A DNA stretch of 64,000 nt from Streptomyces sp. HUAS YS2 (GCF_033343995.1 NZ_CP137573.1:5241001-5305000); one strand, 5' to 3'; counted from the stretch's first letter, positions 52,218-61,091 are shown. Program-made: numbers and translations. Notes: generated by a model from the sequence alone, not told the origin.

Positions 52218-53669
52218 TCAGATCTTCTCGAGCTCCGTCTCGGCCCCGGCCTTGGCGAACCGCTGCTTGACGATGCCGATCGCGAGGACGAGCGCCGCCA
52301 CCAGCAGCGAGAGCACGACCTGCTCACGGTTGGAGCCGCCGTCGTAGACCATGTAGCCCAGGACGAAGACGATCATGGCGGCGGTCGCGTAGGTCAGGTA
52401 CGGGAAGAGCCACATCTTCACGACCAGCTTCTCCGGCGACTCGCGCTGGATGATGCCGCGCATCTTCAGCTGGGTGACGCAGATGACCAGCCAGACGAAG
52501 AGCGCGACCGCGCCGGAGGAGTTCAGCAGGAACGCGAAGACGGTGTCGGGCCACTTGTAGTTGAAGAACACCGCGACGAAGCCGAAGACGACCGAGCCGA
52601 GGATCGCGGCCGTCGGCACGCCCCGCTTGTTGGTGCGGGCGAACGCCTTCGGGGCGTCACCGCGCTCGCCGAGCGAGAACGCCATCCGGGAGGCCGTGTA
52701 GAGGCCCGAGTTCAGGCAGGACAGCACGGCGGTGAGCACGATGACGTTCATGACCTGGCCGGCGTGCGGGATGCCGATCGAGTCGAGCGCGGCGACGTAC
52801 GAGCCCTTGTCGACGATCGACTTGTCGTTCCACGGCAGCAGCGTCAGGACGACGAAGATCGAGCCCAGGTAGAAGACGCCGATGCGCCAGATCACGCTGT
52901 TGGTCGCCTTGGTCACGGCGCGCTGCGGGTCCTCGGACTCGCCCGCGGCCAGGGTGACGATCTCGCTGCCCATGAAGGAGAACACGACCATCAGGACACC
53001 GGTGAGGATCGCGCCCGCGCCCATCGGGAAGAATCCCCCGGCGTCGGTGAGGTGCGCGAAGCCCGCGCCCGGGTTGTCCGAGCCCGGCAGGACGCCGAAG
53101 ACGGCGAGCAGGCCGACCACCACGAACGCGGCGATCGCGACGACCTTGATGCCGGCGAACCAGAACTCGAACTCGCCGTACGAGGCGACGGAGGCGAGGT
53201 TCGTCGCGGTGAGCACGACCATCACGATCAGCGCCCAGCCCCACTGCGGCACGGCGGGGATCCAGCTCTCCAGGATCTTCGCGCCGGCGGTCGCCTCGAC
53301 GGCGAGCACGACGACCCAGAAGAACCAGTACAGCCAGCCGATGGTGAAGCCGGCCCAGCGGCCGAGCGCCCGGTCGGCGTAGGCGGAGAAGGAGCCCGAG
53401 GACGGCCGTGCGGCAGCCATCTCGCCGAGCATCCGCATCACGAAGACGACCATCGCGCCGACGAGTGCGTAGGAGAGCAGGATCGCGGGACCGGCGGCGG
53501 CGATGCCGGAACCGGAGCCGACGAAGAGGCCCGCGCCGATGACGCCACCGATGGCGATCATCGAGAGGTGGCGGTTCTTGAGACCGGCCTTGAGACCGTC
53601 GGAGGGCTGCGAATCACCGGTGGATCCGGTGCTGCCGCCTTCCTTCGTGAGGGTCGGCTGCGTGTTCAT
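52218..53669 (-). CDS. Amino-acid permease, APC superfamily, copy 3
   Basis: A 483-residue transporter with twelve predicted helices: LSMIAIGGVIGAGLFVGSGSG, FSFMGSEIVTLAAGESEDP and SCLNSGLYTASRMAFSLGERGDAPK. It is more distant from copies 1 and 2 than they are from each other, and resembles the GabP/ProY branch. ATG 53669 (MNTQPTLTKEGG) has AAGGAA upstream; the longer frame to 53855 is not supported. A leader hairpin with seven-base arms (53694-53700 and 53706-53712) lies 25-43 bases before the start and could affect translation. Substrate unknown. Confidence 0.9.
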   Translation of the reverse strand: MNTQPTLTKEGGSTGSTGDSQPSDGLKAGLKNRHLSMIAIGGVIGAGLFVGSGSGIAAAGPAILLSYALVGAMVVFVMRMLGEMAAARPSSGSFSAYADRALGRWAGFTIGWLYWFFWVVVLAVEATAGAKILESWIPAVPQWGWALIVMVVLTATNLASVASYGEFEFWFAGIKVVAIAAFVVVGLLAVFGVLPGSDNPGAGFAHLTDAGGFFPMGAGAILTGVLMVVFSFMGSEIVTLAAGESEDPQRAVTKATNSVIWRIGVFYLGSIFVVLTLLPWNDKSIVDKGSYVAALDSIGIPHAGQVMNVIVLTAVLSCLNSGLYTASRMAFSLGERGDAPKAFARTNKRGVPTAAILGSVVFGFVAVFFNYKWPDTVFAFLLNSSGAVALFVWLVICVTQLKMRGIIQRESPEKLVVKMWLFPYLTYATAAMIVFVLGYMVYDGGSNREQVVLSLLVAALVLAIGIVKQRFAKAGAETELEKI

Positions 53670-53863
53670 GGACGGTTCCTTGCATGAGGGGAGGGGCTCG
53701 GGTCGCGAGCCCGAAAAGAGAACACCGGGACCGGGAGGTTGCGGAAGGGTGTATTCCGGATCGTTATCTGGGGGACGGACGGTCCGGGCGGCCGGAGGTC
53801 GGCCCGGCGGGCCTCCGACCCCGCTGACCGCTACCCCGCTCCCGCCGTGCCACACTCGGAGCC

Positions 53864-54358
53864 ATGCGCGTGTACCTCGGCTCCGACCATGCCGGCTTCG
53901 AACTCAAGAACCACCTCGTCGAGTGGCTCAAGGCCCACGGCCACGAGCCCGTCGACTGCGGACCCCACATCTACGACGCCCTGGACGACTACCCGCCGTT
54001 CTGCCTGCGCGCCGCGGAGAAGACGGCCGCGGACCCGGACAGCCTCGGCATCGTCATCGGCGGCTCCGGCAACGGCGAGCAGATCGCCGCGAACAAGGTG
54101 AAGGGGGTGCGCGCCGCCCTCGCCTGGAGCGAGCAGACCGCCGCCCTCGGCCGCGAGCACAACAACGCCAACGTCGTGGCCATCGGCGGCCGGATGCACT
54201 CCGTCGAGGAGTCCACCAAGTTCGTCGAGATCTTCCTCAACACCCCGTACTCGGGCGAGGAGCGTCACACCCGCCGCATCGAGATGCTGACGGCGTACGA
54301 GACCGAGGGCGTCATGCCCCCCATCCCGGCCCACCACCCGCAGGAGCCGACCGCCTGA
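53864..54358 (+). CDS. rpiB: Ribose-5-phosphate isomerase B
   Basis: A 164-residue enzyme that interconverts ribose 5-phosphate and ribulose 5-phosphate in the pentose phosphate pathway. The phosphate-binding start MRVYLGSDHAGFELK and the GIVIGGSGNGEQIAANK loop are clear; the Glu of NGE is the catalytic base in actinobacterial RpiB, which lacks the catalytic Cys of the E. coli enzyme. ATG 53864 follows a short CGGAG. Its stop shares one base with the start of the next gene, so the two are coupled. Lengths and motifs are normal. Confidence 0.95.
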   Translation: MRVYLGSDHAGFELKNHLVEWLKAHGHEPVDCGPHIYDALDDYPPFCLRAAEKTAADPDSLGIVIGGSGNGEQIAANKVKGVRAALAWSEQTAALGREHNNANVVAIGGRMHSVEESTKFVEIFLNTPYSGEERHTRRIEMLTAYETEGVMPPIPAHHPQEPTA

Positions 54359-55170
54359 TGCCCGAAGGGCACACGATCCACCGACTGGCCGCCGACCACC
54401 GGGAACGGTTCGGCGGCCGGTCCGTGCGGGTGACCAGCCCGCAGGGCAAGTTCGCCGACTCGGCGGCCCTGCTCGACGGCGGCGTCCTGGAGGACGTCGA
54501 CGCGCACGGCAAGCACCTCTTCCTCGGCTTCGAGGGACTCGGCTGGGTCCACATCCACCTCGGCCTCTTCGGCAAGGTGAACTTCGGCGACGCCCCGGCC
54601 CCGCCGCCCACCGACACCGTCCGGCTGCGGCTCGCGAACCCGGAGTCGTACGTGGACCTGCGCGGCCCCACGGCCTGCGCGCTGCTCACCGACGCCGAGA
54701 AGCAGGCGATACACGACCGGCTCGGCCCCGACCCGCTGCGCGCCGGTGACGACCCGGACCGGGCGTGGCGGCGGATCACCGGGTCCCGCACCACGGTCGC
54801 GGCCCTGCTCATGGACCAGAAGGTCATCGCGGGCGTCGGCAACGTCTACCGCGCCGAGGTCCTCTTCCGGCACGGCATCGACCCGTACCGCGCGGGCCGG
54901 GACCTCAGCCGGCGCGAGTGGGACGCGATCTGGACGGACCTGGCGGAGCTGATGCGCGAGGGCGTCCGCCTGAACCGCATCGACACGGTCCGCCCCGAGC
55001 ACACCCCCGAGGCGATGGGCCGCCCGCCGCGCGTCGACGACCACGGCGGCGAGGTCTACGTCTACCGCCGCGCGAACCTTCCGTGCCACATCTGCGCCAC
55101 GGAGATCCGCACGGCGGACCTGGCGGCAAGAAACCTCTTCTGGTGCCCGACCTGCCAGGACCGCCCGTAA
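54358..55170 (+). CDS. nei: Fpg/Nei-family DNA glycosylase (endonuclease VIII type)
   Basis: A 270-residue base-excision repair enzyme. It starts PEGHTIHRLA, the Nei-type N-terminus with catalytic Pro1 and Glu2 after removal of Met, rather than PELPEVE of MutM. It has the helix-two-turn-helix (KVIAGVGNVYRAEVLF) and a C-terminal zinc finger CHIC...CPTC with 16 residues between. It removes oxidised pyrimidines and cuts the strand. ATG 54358 overlaps the rpiB stop by one base, the arrangement seen in Streptomyces where rpiB and this gene travel together. No special terminator seen. Confidence 0.93.
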   Translation: MPEGHTIHRLAADHRERFGGRSVRVTSPQGKFADSAALLDGGVLEDVDAHGKHLFLGFEGLGWVHIHLGLFGKVNFGDAPAPPPTDTVRLRLANPESYVDLRGPTACALLTDAEKQAIHDRLGPDPLRAGDDPDRAWRRITGSRTTVAALLMDQKVIAGVGNVYRAEVLFRHGIDPYRAGRDLSRREWDAIWTDLAELMREGVRLNRIDTVRPEHTPEAMGRPPRVDDHGGEVYVYRRANLPCHICATEIRTADLAARNLFWCPTCQDRP

Positions 55171-55233
55171 CGGGTTGTGGGCACACGTTCCGCAGGGCGG
55201 AACGGGTGGGCACAACCCACGACGGCGCCGCGC

Positions 55234-56463
55234 CTAGAACCCGTGCGGCAACCACGGGGCAACGGCCCACCCGAAGGCGACGGACGTCGCGAAGAGCGCC
55301 CCGGGGCGCAGCTCCCGCACCCGCCCCGCCGCGGCGAGCGACGTCAACGACACGCCCCCCAGGTACGCCGCCCCCAACTCCCGCACGGACAGCGCCAGAT
55401 CCGCCGCGTCCTCCGTGCGGACGCACGTCGCCCCGTCCGGCCCGCCCCGCAGCCGCCACCGCCCCTCGTTCCACGGGCAGAACGCGTCCGCGACCTCCAG
55501 GACCACGTCCACCGGCGCCTGGTACGCCCGCAACGACAGCGCCGCGCCCACGTCCACCAGCCGCACGTGCAGCGAGTCCCGGAGCGTCGGCTCGCACCGC
55601 CGGATGTCGCTCACCAGGTGCTGCCACGCGTCGTCCGCCGGCCGGCTGTGGATCCGTACCGACGTCGTCAGGTCGATCGAGCAGAGGAACCGCCACAACG
55701 CCGCCTCCGCCACCGGGTCCAGCGCCCCCATGTCCTTCACCGACACCGAGCCGTTCGCCCCGGCGAAGCTCCACTCCGGCTTGATCGCGTACCGGGCGAA
55801 GCCGACGACCTCCCCGTCCCGCTCCGCCAGCACGCACTGCATCGGCGACGCGCCGCCCCGCTCGCCCGCAGGGTCGAGCAGCGGCACCGCCTCCCAGCCG
55901 GGCTGCCGGGCGAGCATCCCCGGCCGGCGGGGGACCAGCCGCGCGTACACGGCCTCGCACGCCCCGACGGCCTTCACCGGGTCGGCCTGCCGCAGCACCA
56001 CGTCGTCCGTGCCCTCCGGCACGGTCAGCCGCACCCGCGTGGTGTCGATCGTCGCCCGCGCCGCGTACGTGCCGACGCCGTACCCGAAGCGGCCGTAGAT
56101 CACCGGCTCGGAGGCGGTCAGCACGGCCAGCGGCTCGCCCCACGCCCGTACGTCGTCGAGCTGGCGCCGCATCATCGAGGTGAGGATCCCGCGCCGCCGG
56201 TGCGTCGCGGCCACGCTGACCATCGTGACGCCCGCCGTGGGCACGATCGCCCCGCCGGGCACCGACAGCCGGAACGAGAACGCCCCCGCCGTGCCCACCG
56301 GCCGCTCGCCGTCCCAGACACCGATGAACCGGTCGAACTCGGCCAACTCGCGCCAGAGGGCGCGCTCCTCCGGAGCCTCGGGGACCCCGCCGAACGCGAG
56401 TTCCAGGTTCCCGTACCAGTCGTCCCACTCGGCCGGGCCGAGCACCCGCGGTTCAGTCGTCAT
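55234..56463 (-). CDS. eis: Eis-like GNAT N-acetyltransferase
   Basis: A 409-residue cytoplasmic protein. An N-terminal GNAT domain (about 1-150, with VSVAATHRRRGILTSMM, the pyrophosphate-binding loop), a second degenerate GNAT domain (about 155-290) and a C-terminal sterol-carrier-like domain (about 300-409) match the Eis family. In Mycobacterium Eis the carboxylate of the terminal Phe helps catalysis; here the last residue is also Phe (WLPHGF). Eis acetylates many amines, including aminoglycosides at several positions. ATG 56463. Divergent from a phosphatase gene. The real substrate in this organism is unknown. Confidence 0.9.
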   Translation of the reverse strand: MTTEPRVLGPAEWDDWYGNLELAFGGVPEAPEERALWRELAEFDRFIGVWDGERPVGTAGAFSFRLSVPGGAIVPTAGVTMVSVAATHRRRGILTSMMRRQLDDVRAWGEPLAVLTASEPVIYGRFGYGVGTYAARATIDTTRVRLTVPEGTDDVVLRQADPVKAVGACEAVYARLVPRRPGMLARQPGWEAVPLLDPAGERGGASPMQCVLAERDGEVVGFARYAIKPEWSFAGANGSVSVKDMGALDPVAEAALWRFLCSIDLTTSVRIHSRPADDAWQHLVSDIRRCEPTLRDSLHVRLVDVGAALSLRAYQAPVDVVLEVADAFCPWNEGRWRLRGGPDGATCVRTEDAADLALSVRELGAAYLGGVSLTSLAAAGRVRELRPGALFATSVAFGWAVAPWLPHGF

Positions 56464-56570
56464 ATGCCATCGATATCAGCGGCCCGCCGCCCCGGGCGAC
56501 CCGATTTCGCGCGCAATGTCTCCGGGGTCCCCCTGCACGAGGTCCGATCGGGTGGATAGGGTCCAGGCCA

Positions 56571-57716
56571 ATGGGAAGTCGCGCGGGAGTGGATTCGCAC
56601 GTGGCCCGGCTGCGCAAGGGCGCACACCGGGCCCGTATCGGCCTGCGCCGGTCCGGGGTCGACTACTTCCGCGGCGAAGGCTCCGACTGGGTGGCGTTCG
56701 CCGGGCTGCTGCTGATGATCCCGGCGATCACCTGCGGCACGCTCGTCAACCCGGTGTGGTGCGCGCCCGCCGCCCTCGTGCTGCCGATCGTGGCCGGCGG
56801 ACTGCTGCTGCGGCCCGCCAGCCTGCTCGGCCTGTACGCGGCCGCCGCCGGCGCGCTGATCATCGAGTCGCTGGTGCTCGGCCCGTACCCGCGCTCCGGC
56901 GTCGCCGTCACGCCCGGCACCGTCCTGGTGGTGGCCGCGTGCGGACTGTTCGGCCTGCTCATCGCCCAGTTCAGGGCCCGCGTCGGCGTGCCCTGGCGGC
57001 GCGGCGGCACCATGCTCTTCGACCTGCGCGAACGCATCCGGGTGCAGAGCGCCCTGCCCCGGCTGCCCAAGGGCTGGCACCGCGAGATGGCGCTCCGCCC
57101 GGCCGGCGGCCAGTCCTTCTCCGGCGACTTCGTCGTCGCCGCCCGCACCAACGGCGGCCGGACCCTCGAGGTCCTGCTCACCGACGTCTCCGGCAAGGGC
57201 ATGGACGCGGGCTCCCGCGCCCTGCTGCTCTCCGGCGCCTTCGGCGGCCTGCTCGGCTCGCTGCCCCCGCACGGCTTCCTGCCCGCCGCCAACGGCTACC
57301 TGCTGCGCCAGGACTGGGACGAGGGCTTCGCGACCTCCATCCACCTCGTCCTCGACCTGGAGTCCGGCGACTACGAACTCCTCTCGGCCGGCCACCTGCC
57401 CGCCCTCCAGCTGCACGCGGGCAGCGGCCGCTGGGAGGAGAAGGCCGCCGAGGGCCCGCTTCTCGGCGTGTACGACGGCGCCGAGTTCCACCCGGTCAAG
57501 GGCTCGCTGCGCCCCGGCGACGTGCTGATGCTCTTCACCGACGGCCTGGTGGAGGCCGCCGACCGCGACATCGCCGAGGGCATCGACCGGCTCACCGGCG
57601 AGGCCGACCGGTACGTCGCCTCCGGCTTCGAGGGCGCGGCCTGGCACCTGATCGAGGCCTGCGCCAAGGACGTGAACGACGACCGCGCGCTCCTGCTGAT
57701 CTCCCGACAGGCCTGA
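56571..57716 (+). CDS. Membrane-bound SpoIIE-type PP2C phosphatase
   Basis: A 381-residue protein. Four predicted helices (about 38-55, 62-80, 82-100 and 115-135) form an N-terminal membrane part; the cytoplasmic PPM domain (about 165-378) has GGQSFSGDFVVAA, LLTDVSGKGMDAGSRA, SIHLVLDLESGDYELLSAGHLPAL and LMLFTDGLVEA, with the Asp residues that hold metal. Such phosphatases reverse kinase action on anti-sigma factor antagonists. No kinase or antagonist is nearby. ATG 56571 is used; GTG 56589 and 56601 are alternatives. It is followed after four bases by an HD gene, probably the same transcript. Confidence 0.9.
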   Translation: MGSRAGVDSHVARLRKGAHRARIGLRRSGVDYFRGEGSDWVAFAGLLLMIPAITCGTLVNPVWCAPAALVLPIVAGGLLLRPASLLGLYAAAAGALIIESLVLGPYPRSGVAVTPGTVLVVAACGLFGLLIAQFRARVGVPWRRGGTMLFDLRERIRVQSALPRLPKGWHREMALRPAGGQSFSGDFVVAARTNGGRTLEVLLTDVSGKGMDAGSRALLLSGAFGGLLGSLPPHGFLPAANGYLLRQDWDEGFATSIHLVLDLESGDYELLSAGHLPALQLHAGSGRWEEKAAEGPLLGVYDGAEFHPVKGSLRPGDVLMLFTDGLVEAADRDIAEGIDRLTGEADRYVASGFEGAAWHLIEACAKDVNDDRALLLISRQA

Positions 57717-57720
57717 TGCC

Positions 57721-58188
57721 ATGACCACGCCGCCCCACCTGACGCTCGCCGCCGTCGAGGCCCTCGCCCGCGCGGCCCACGAGGGCCAGACCGACAAGGC
57801 CGGACGCCCGTACACCGAGCACCTCCGGGCGGTCGCCGACGGCGTACGGGCCCGGGGCGGCAGCGACGAGCAGATCGCCGCGGCCTGGCTGCACGACGCG
57901 GTGGAGGACGATGCGCTCTCCGCCGACCGGCTCGAGCGGGCCAGACTCCCGCGCTCCGTCAAGGACATGGTCCTCGCCCTCACCAAACGCCCCGGCGAGC
58001 CCCCGGAGTCGTACGCCGCCCGGATCCTCGCGACGCCCGGCGCCCTCCTGGTCAAGGAGTCCGACCTCGCCCACAACGCCGACCCGGTCCGGCTCGCGGT
58101 CCTCGACGAGGCGACCCGCCTCCGGCTGACCGAGAAGTACGCGCGGATGAGGGCGCTCCTCGGCCTCGAACGGAACGATCAAGCCTAA
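57721..58188 (+). CDS. HD-domain phosphohydrolase, SpoT/MESH1-like
   Basis: A 155-residue single-domain protein. Motifs match the hydrolase half of RelA/SpoT enzymes: AHEGQTDKAGRPYTEHL, then AAAWLHDAVEDDAL with the His-Asp pair, and VKESDLAHNADPVRL. It lacks the synthetase and regulatory parts. Small proteins of this kind remove the 3'-pyrophosphate from (p)ppGpp or act on NADPH; whether this one does is not shown. ATG 57721 lies four bases after the phosphatase stop, so the pair is likely co-transcribed. Length and motifs are consistent with a compact enzyme. Confidence 0.85.
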   Translation: MTTPPHLTLAAVEALARAAHEGQTDKAGRPYTEHLRAVADGVRARGGSDEQIAAAWLHDAVEDDALSADRLERARLPRSVKDMVLALTKRPGEPPESYAARILATPGALLVKESDLAHNADPVRLAVLDEATRLRLTEKYARMRALLGLERNDQA

Positions 58189-58358
58189 TTCCCGTGCTCC
58201 GGCGCCCAGATGTCGCCGAAGTGGCCCGATCCGTACGGCGACGATTCGTCACCGGGGAACCAACGGGCCGTGGTTGGTGGCACGATGGGGGGAGCGGGGG
58301 CGCGTGATTCGTGTGTCCCCCGGCCGGCTAGGCGGACCGACCAGGGGTGTGATCAGTT

Positions 58359-58553
58359 GTGGTCCTTTCACTGTCTGTGGTGCTTCTTTTGGGCATCGTC
58401 CTCGTCGTACTGGTCCGTGGCGGATCTCTGAAGGCCGGCCCCGCCGTCGTGGCCGCGCTCTTCGGCTTCTTCCTCGCCTCCACGGGCATGGCGGACGACA
58501 TCCAGCGCTTCCTCGACTCGATAGCGCAGACGATCAACTCGATCAAGTTCTAG
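58359..58553 (+). CDS. Small membrane protein, unknown function
   Basis: A 64-residue protein with two hydrophobic segments (about 2-20 and 27-45, LKAGPAVVAALFGFFLAST) and an amphipathic C-terminal end (DDIQRFLDSIAQTINSIKF). GTG 58359. It has no recognisable family but a plausible topology with both ends on one side. Its stop overlaps that of the convergent amphi-Trp gene by four bases. Confidence 0.7.
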   Translation: MVLSLSVVLLLGIVLVVLVRGGSLKAGPAVVAALFGFFLASTGMADDIQRFLDSIAQTINSIKF

Positions 58554-58876
58554 GACTTCTTCGCCGCGGAGCGCTTCGTGGCCCTGCCCCGGCCGGTGGC
58601 CGCCTTCGGCGGCGCCGCCGCCGGGGCCGCCGCGGTGGTCGACGAGCCGGGCTCGATCGACCACTTGAACTCGATCTCCAGCTCGATCTCGCCGTCGCCG
58701 ACCTCGACCTCGATCTCGCTGCGGAGCTCGTCGGGGATCTTCATGCTCAGGGTCACGGGGGCGAGCTCGAACTCGGCCTCCCCGCCCTCGCGCAGCGCCG
58801 TCGCGAGCGCCTCCAGCTGATCGGCCGCCTCGACCCGGGACAGCGCGCGCTTCTGCTCGAACTTGAGGTCCGACAT
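58550..58876 (-). CDS. Amphi-Trp domain-containing protein
   Basis: A 108-residue protein. The amphi-Trp domain spans about 1-75: MSDLKFEQKRALSRVEAADQLEALATALREG, followed by alternating hydrophobic/acidic strands ending EFKWSIEP. A Ala/Pro-rich, then Lys/Arg-rich tail (GRGRATKRSAAKKS) follows and might bind nucleic acid or membrane lipids. The role of the family is not known. ATG 58876. Stop overlaps the stop of the small membrane protein by four bases. No signal peptide. Confidence 0.82.
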   Translation of the reverse strand: MSDLKFEQKRALSRVEAADQLEALATALREGGEAEFELAPVTLSMKIPDELRSEIEVEVGDGEIELEIEFKWSIEPGSSTTAAAPAAAPPKAATGRGRATKRSAAKKS

Positions 58877-59005
58877 ACCGGTCTCCGATCCCGCGGACAG
58901 TACGAAGAGTCGCTCCGTCCATTCTCACGCCCCGCGGCGGACCGGCCACCGCAACGCATCAGGGCCGGGCCGGAGGACGAACCTCCCGCCCGGCCCTGAG
59001 CCGAG

Positions 59006-59079
59006 TGGAGCGGGCGACGGGAATCGAACCCGCGTAGCTAGTTTGGAAGACTAGGGCTCTACCATTGAGCTACGCCCGC
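59006..59079 (-). tRNA. tRNA-Gly (anticodon TCC)
   Basis: The minus strand reads GCGGGCG...CGCCCGC as seven-pair acceptor stem with T as discriminator and encoded CCA. The D arm is GCTC-AATGGTA-GAGC, the anticodon arm CTAGT-CTTCCAA-ACTAG with anticodon TCC, and the T arm has GGTTCGATTCC. All parts pair. Confidence 0.95.
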
Positions 59080-59210
59080 ATGCGTCGCGCCGCAGGTCAC
59101 GAGGTCCGCGGCACGGTGTGCATCCTAGCGGGTCCGGAGCGGTGGCCGCACGCCCCTTTCGGAGGGGGCGTCGCAGTGTCCTCGGGCATGTACCCTACGT
59201 GTCGCACCGA

Positions 59211-59287
59211 CGGGGTGTGGCGCAGCTTGGTAGCGCGTCCGCTTTGGGAGCGGAAGGCCGTGGGTTCAAATCCCGCCACCCCGACCA
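59211..59287 (+). tRNA. tRNA-Pro (anticodon TGG)
   Basis: Acceptor stem CGGGGTG/CACCCCG, D arm GCGC-AGCTTGGTA-GCGC, anticodon arm TCCGC-TTTGGGA-GCGGA with anticodon TGG, T arm with GGGTTCAAATCCC, discriminator A and encoded CCA at 59285-59287. Confidence 0.95.
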
Positions 59288-59470
59288 TCTGCATCGCCGC
59301 AGCTCACCTTGTGATCACCGTGCGGGGCAAGATCGCATTGTGGGGCGCATCCGGCTTGCGGTTACTATGCAGGCTACGTGCCCGTGTGTCTCTCTGACCG
59401 GGCCGATCGGCCGGAACCGCCACCGCGGAGCCGACCGCATCCCAGAATCAGCCACCAAGGAGACCGAACC

Positions 59471-60856
59471 GTGAAGAGCGCCGTGGAGACCCTGAACCCG
59501 ACCCGGGTTCGGCTCACTGTCGAGGTGCCCTTCGAGGAGCTCAAGGACAGCCTCGACGCGGCGTACAAGAAGATCAACCAGCAGGTCACGGTCAAGGGCT
59601 TCCGCAAGGGCAAGATCCCGGCTCGCGTGATCGACCAGCGGTTCGGCCGCGGGGCTGTGCTGGAGGAGGCCGTCAACGACGCGCTTCCGAAGTTCTACAC
59701 CGAGGCCGTGAACGAGGCCGAGGTCAACCCGCTCGGCCAGCCCGAGGTCGACATCACCGAGCTGAAGGACGGCGAGCTGCTGGCCTTCACCGCCGAGGTC
59801 GACATCCGCCCGACCATCGAGATCCCGGACTACTCCGGCATCGAGGTCACCGTCGACGCCGTCGAGGTCACCGACGAGGACATCGAGAAGTCGGTCGAGC
59901 AGCTCCGCGAGCGCTTCGCCTCCACCTCCCCGGTCGAGCGCGCCGCCGCCGAGGGTGACGTCGTCACCATCGACCTGGAGGCCAAGGTCGACGGCGAGGT
60001 GCTGCCCGACGGTGTCGCGCAGGGCGTCTCGTACACCATCGGCTCGGGCGAGCTGCTCGACGGCATCGACGAGGCCGTCACCGGCCTGGAGGCCGACGGC
60101 GAGGCCACCTTCACCTCGCAGCTGAAGGGCGGCTCCGCCGAGGGCAAGGACGCGGAGGTCACCGTCAAGGTCACCGCCGTCGCCGCCCGCGAGGTCCCCG
60201 CGCTCGACGACGACTTCGCGCAGCTCGCGTCGGAGTTCGACACCCTCGACGAGCTGAAGGCCGACGCCCGCAAGCGCCTCGAGAACCAGAAGCAGTTCGA
60301 CCAGGCCACCCAGGCCCAGGAGCGCGTCCTCGACGAGCTCATCAAGCTGGTCGAGGTCCCGATGCCCGAGAAGCTTCTCGAGGACGAGATCAACACCCGC
60401 AAGCACAACCTGGAGCACCACCAGCTCGGCCAGATGGGCCTCACCCTCGAGAAGTTCCTGGAGATCCAGGGCAAGACCGAGGAGGAGTTCACCGCGGAGA
60501 CCCGCGAGCAGGCCGAGAAGGGCATCAAGACGCAGTTCATCCTGGATGAGCTCGTCAACAAGGAGAAGCTCAACGTCAGCCAGGAGGAGCTCACCGAGCA
60601 CCTGCTGCGCCGCGCCGCCTCCTCCGGCATGAGCCCGGACCAGTTCGCCCAGGCCGTCGTCGAGGGCGGCCAGGTGCCGATGCTCGTCGGCGAGGTCGCC
60701 CGCGGCAAGGCCCTCGCGGTCGTCGTGGAGGCCGCCAAGGTCCTCGACACCAAGGGTGAGGTCGTCGACCTCTCCGACGACGAGGACGAGGTCGAGGAGG
60801 CCGCCGAGGTCGTCGAGGCCGCCGTCGACGGTGACGCCGAGGCCGAGGCCAAGTAA
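59471..60856 (+). CDS. tig: Trigger factor
   Basis: A 461-residue ribosome-bound chaperone and prolyl isomerase. The N-terminal ribosome-binding domain (about 1-115) has the signature GFRKGKIPARVIDQRFG; the FKBP-type isomerase domain (about 155-245) has EGDVVTIDLEAKVDGE; the C-terminal helical cradle (about 250-430) binds nascent chains. A Glu/Asp/Ala-rich tail of about 30 residues follows. GTG 59471 has AAGGAG upstream; the upstream frame to 59378 is not used. It is followed by a terminator and then the clpP genes, the arrangement common in actinobacteria. Confidence 0.97.
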   Translation: MKSAVETLNPTRVRLTVEVPFEELKDSLDAAYKKINQQVTVKGFRKGKIPARVIDQRFGRGAVLEEAVNDALPKFYTEAVNEAEVNPLGQPEVDITELKDGELLAFTAEVDIRPTIEIPDYSGIEVTVDAVEVTDEDIEKSVEQLRERFASTSPVERAAAEGDVVTIDLEAKVDGEVLPDGVAQGVSYTIGSGELLDGIDEAVTGLEADGEATFTSQLKGGSAEGKDAEVTVKVTAVAAREVPALDDDFAQLASEFDTLDELKADARKRLENQKQFDQATQAQERVLDELIKLVEVPMPEKLLEDEINTRKHNLEHHQLGQMGLTLEKFLEIQGKTEEEFTAETREQAEKGIKTQFILDELVNKEKLNVSQEELTEHLLRRAASSGMSPDQFAQAVVEGGQVPMLVGEVARGKALAVVVEAAKVLDTKGEVVDLSDDEDEVEEAAEVVEAAVDGDAEAEAK

Positions 60857-60889
60857 GCCCGCCGCCGGCCGCCTCGTCGGCCGGTGACA

Positions 60890-60925
60890 GGAAGGGCCCG
60901 GACGCACGCGCGTCCGGGCCCTTCC
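60890..60925 (+). terminator. Terminator of trigger factor gene
   Basis: Perfect 15-base arms at 60890-60904 and 60911-60925, 34 bases after the tig stop. It separates tig from the clpP1P2 promoter. Confidence 0.8.
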
Positions 60926-60954
60926 CCGTCCCGCAAACGGGCCCCGGCACCTTG

Positions 60955-60968
60955 CGCTCCGAGCGAAC
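60955..60968. promoter_or_regulatory. ClgR box of the clpP1P2 promoter
   Basis: On the minus strand the site reads GTTCGC-TCGGA-GCG, an exact fit to the ClgR pattern GTTCGC-N5-GCG reported in Streptomyces. It lies 124-137 bases before the clpP1 start. ClgR is an activator of clp genes that is itself a Clp substrate. Confidence 0.8.
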
Positions 60969-61091
60969 AGTTCGGGAACCGGGATGGCGTTGTCCTACCT
61001 GGGCGTTAGGGTCCATGAATACGAGGGCAGTGCCCTCCGAACGAGACGCTGAGACGGCAACGTGCGCCGTCGGAGACGAGCAGGTGGATAC

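Noticed and set aside
59006..59287. Possible integration site at the tRNA-Gly or tRNA-Pro gene
   Set aside because: No integrase, no duplicated tRNA end and no foreign-looking genes nearby.
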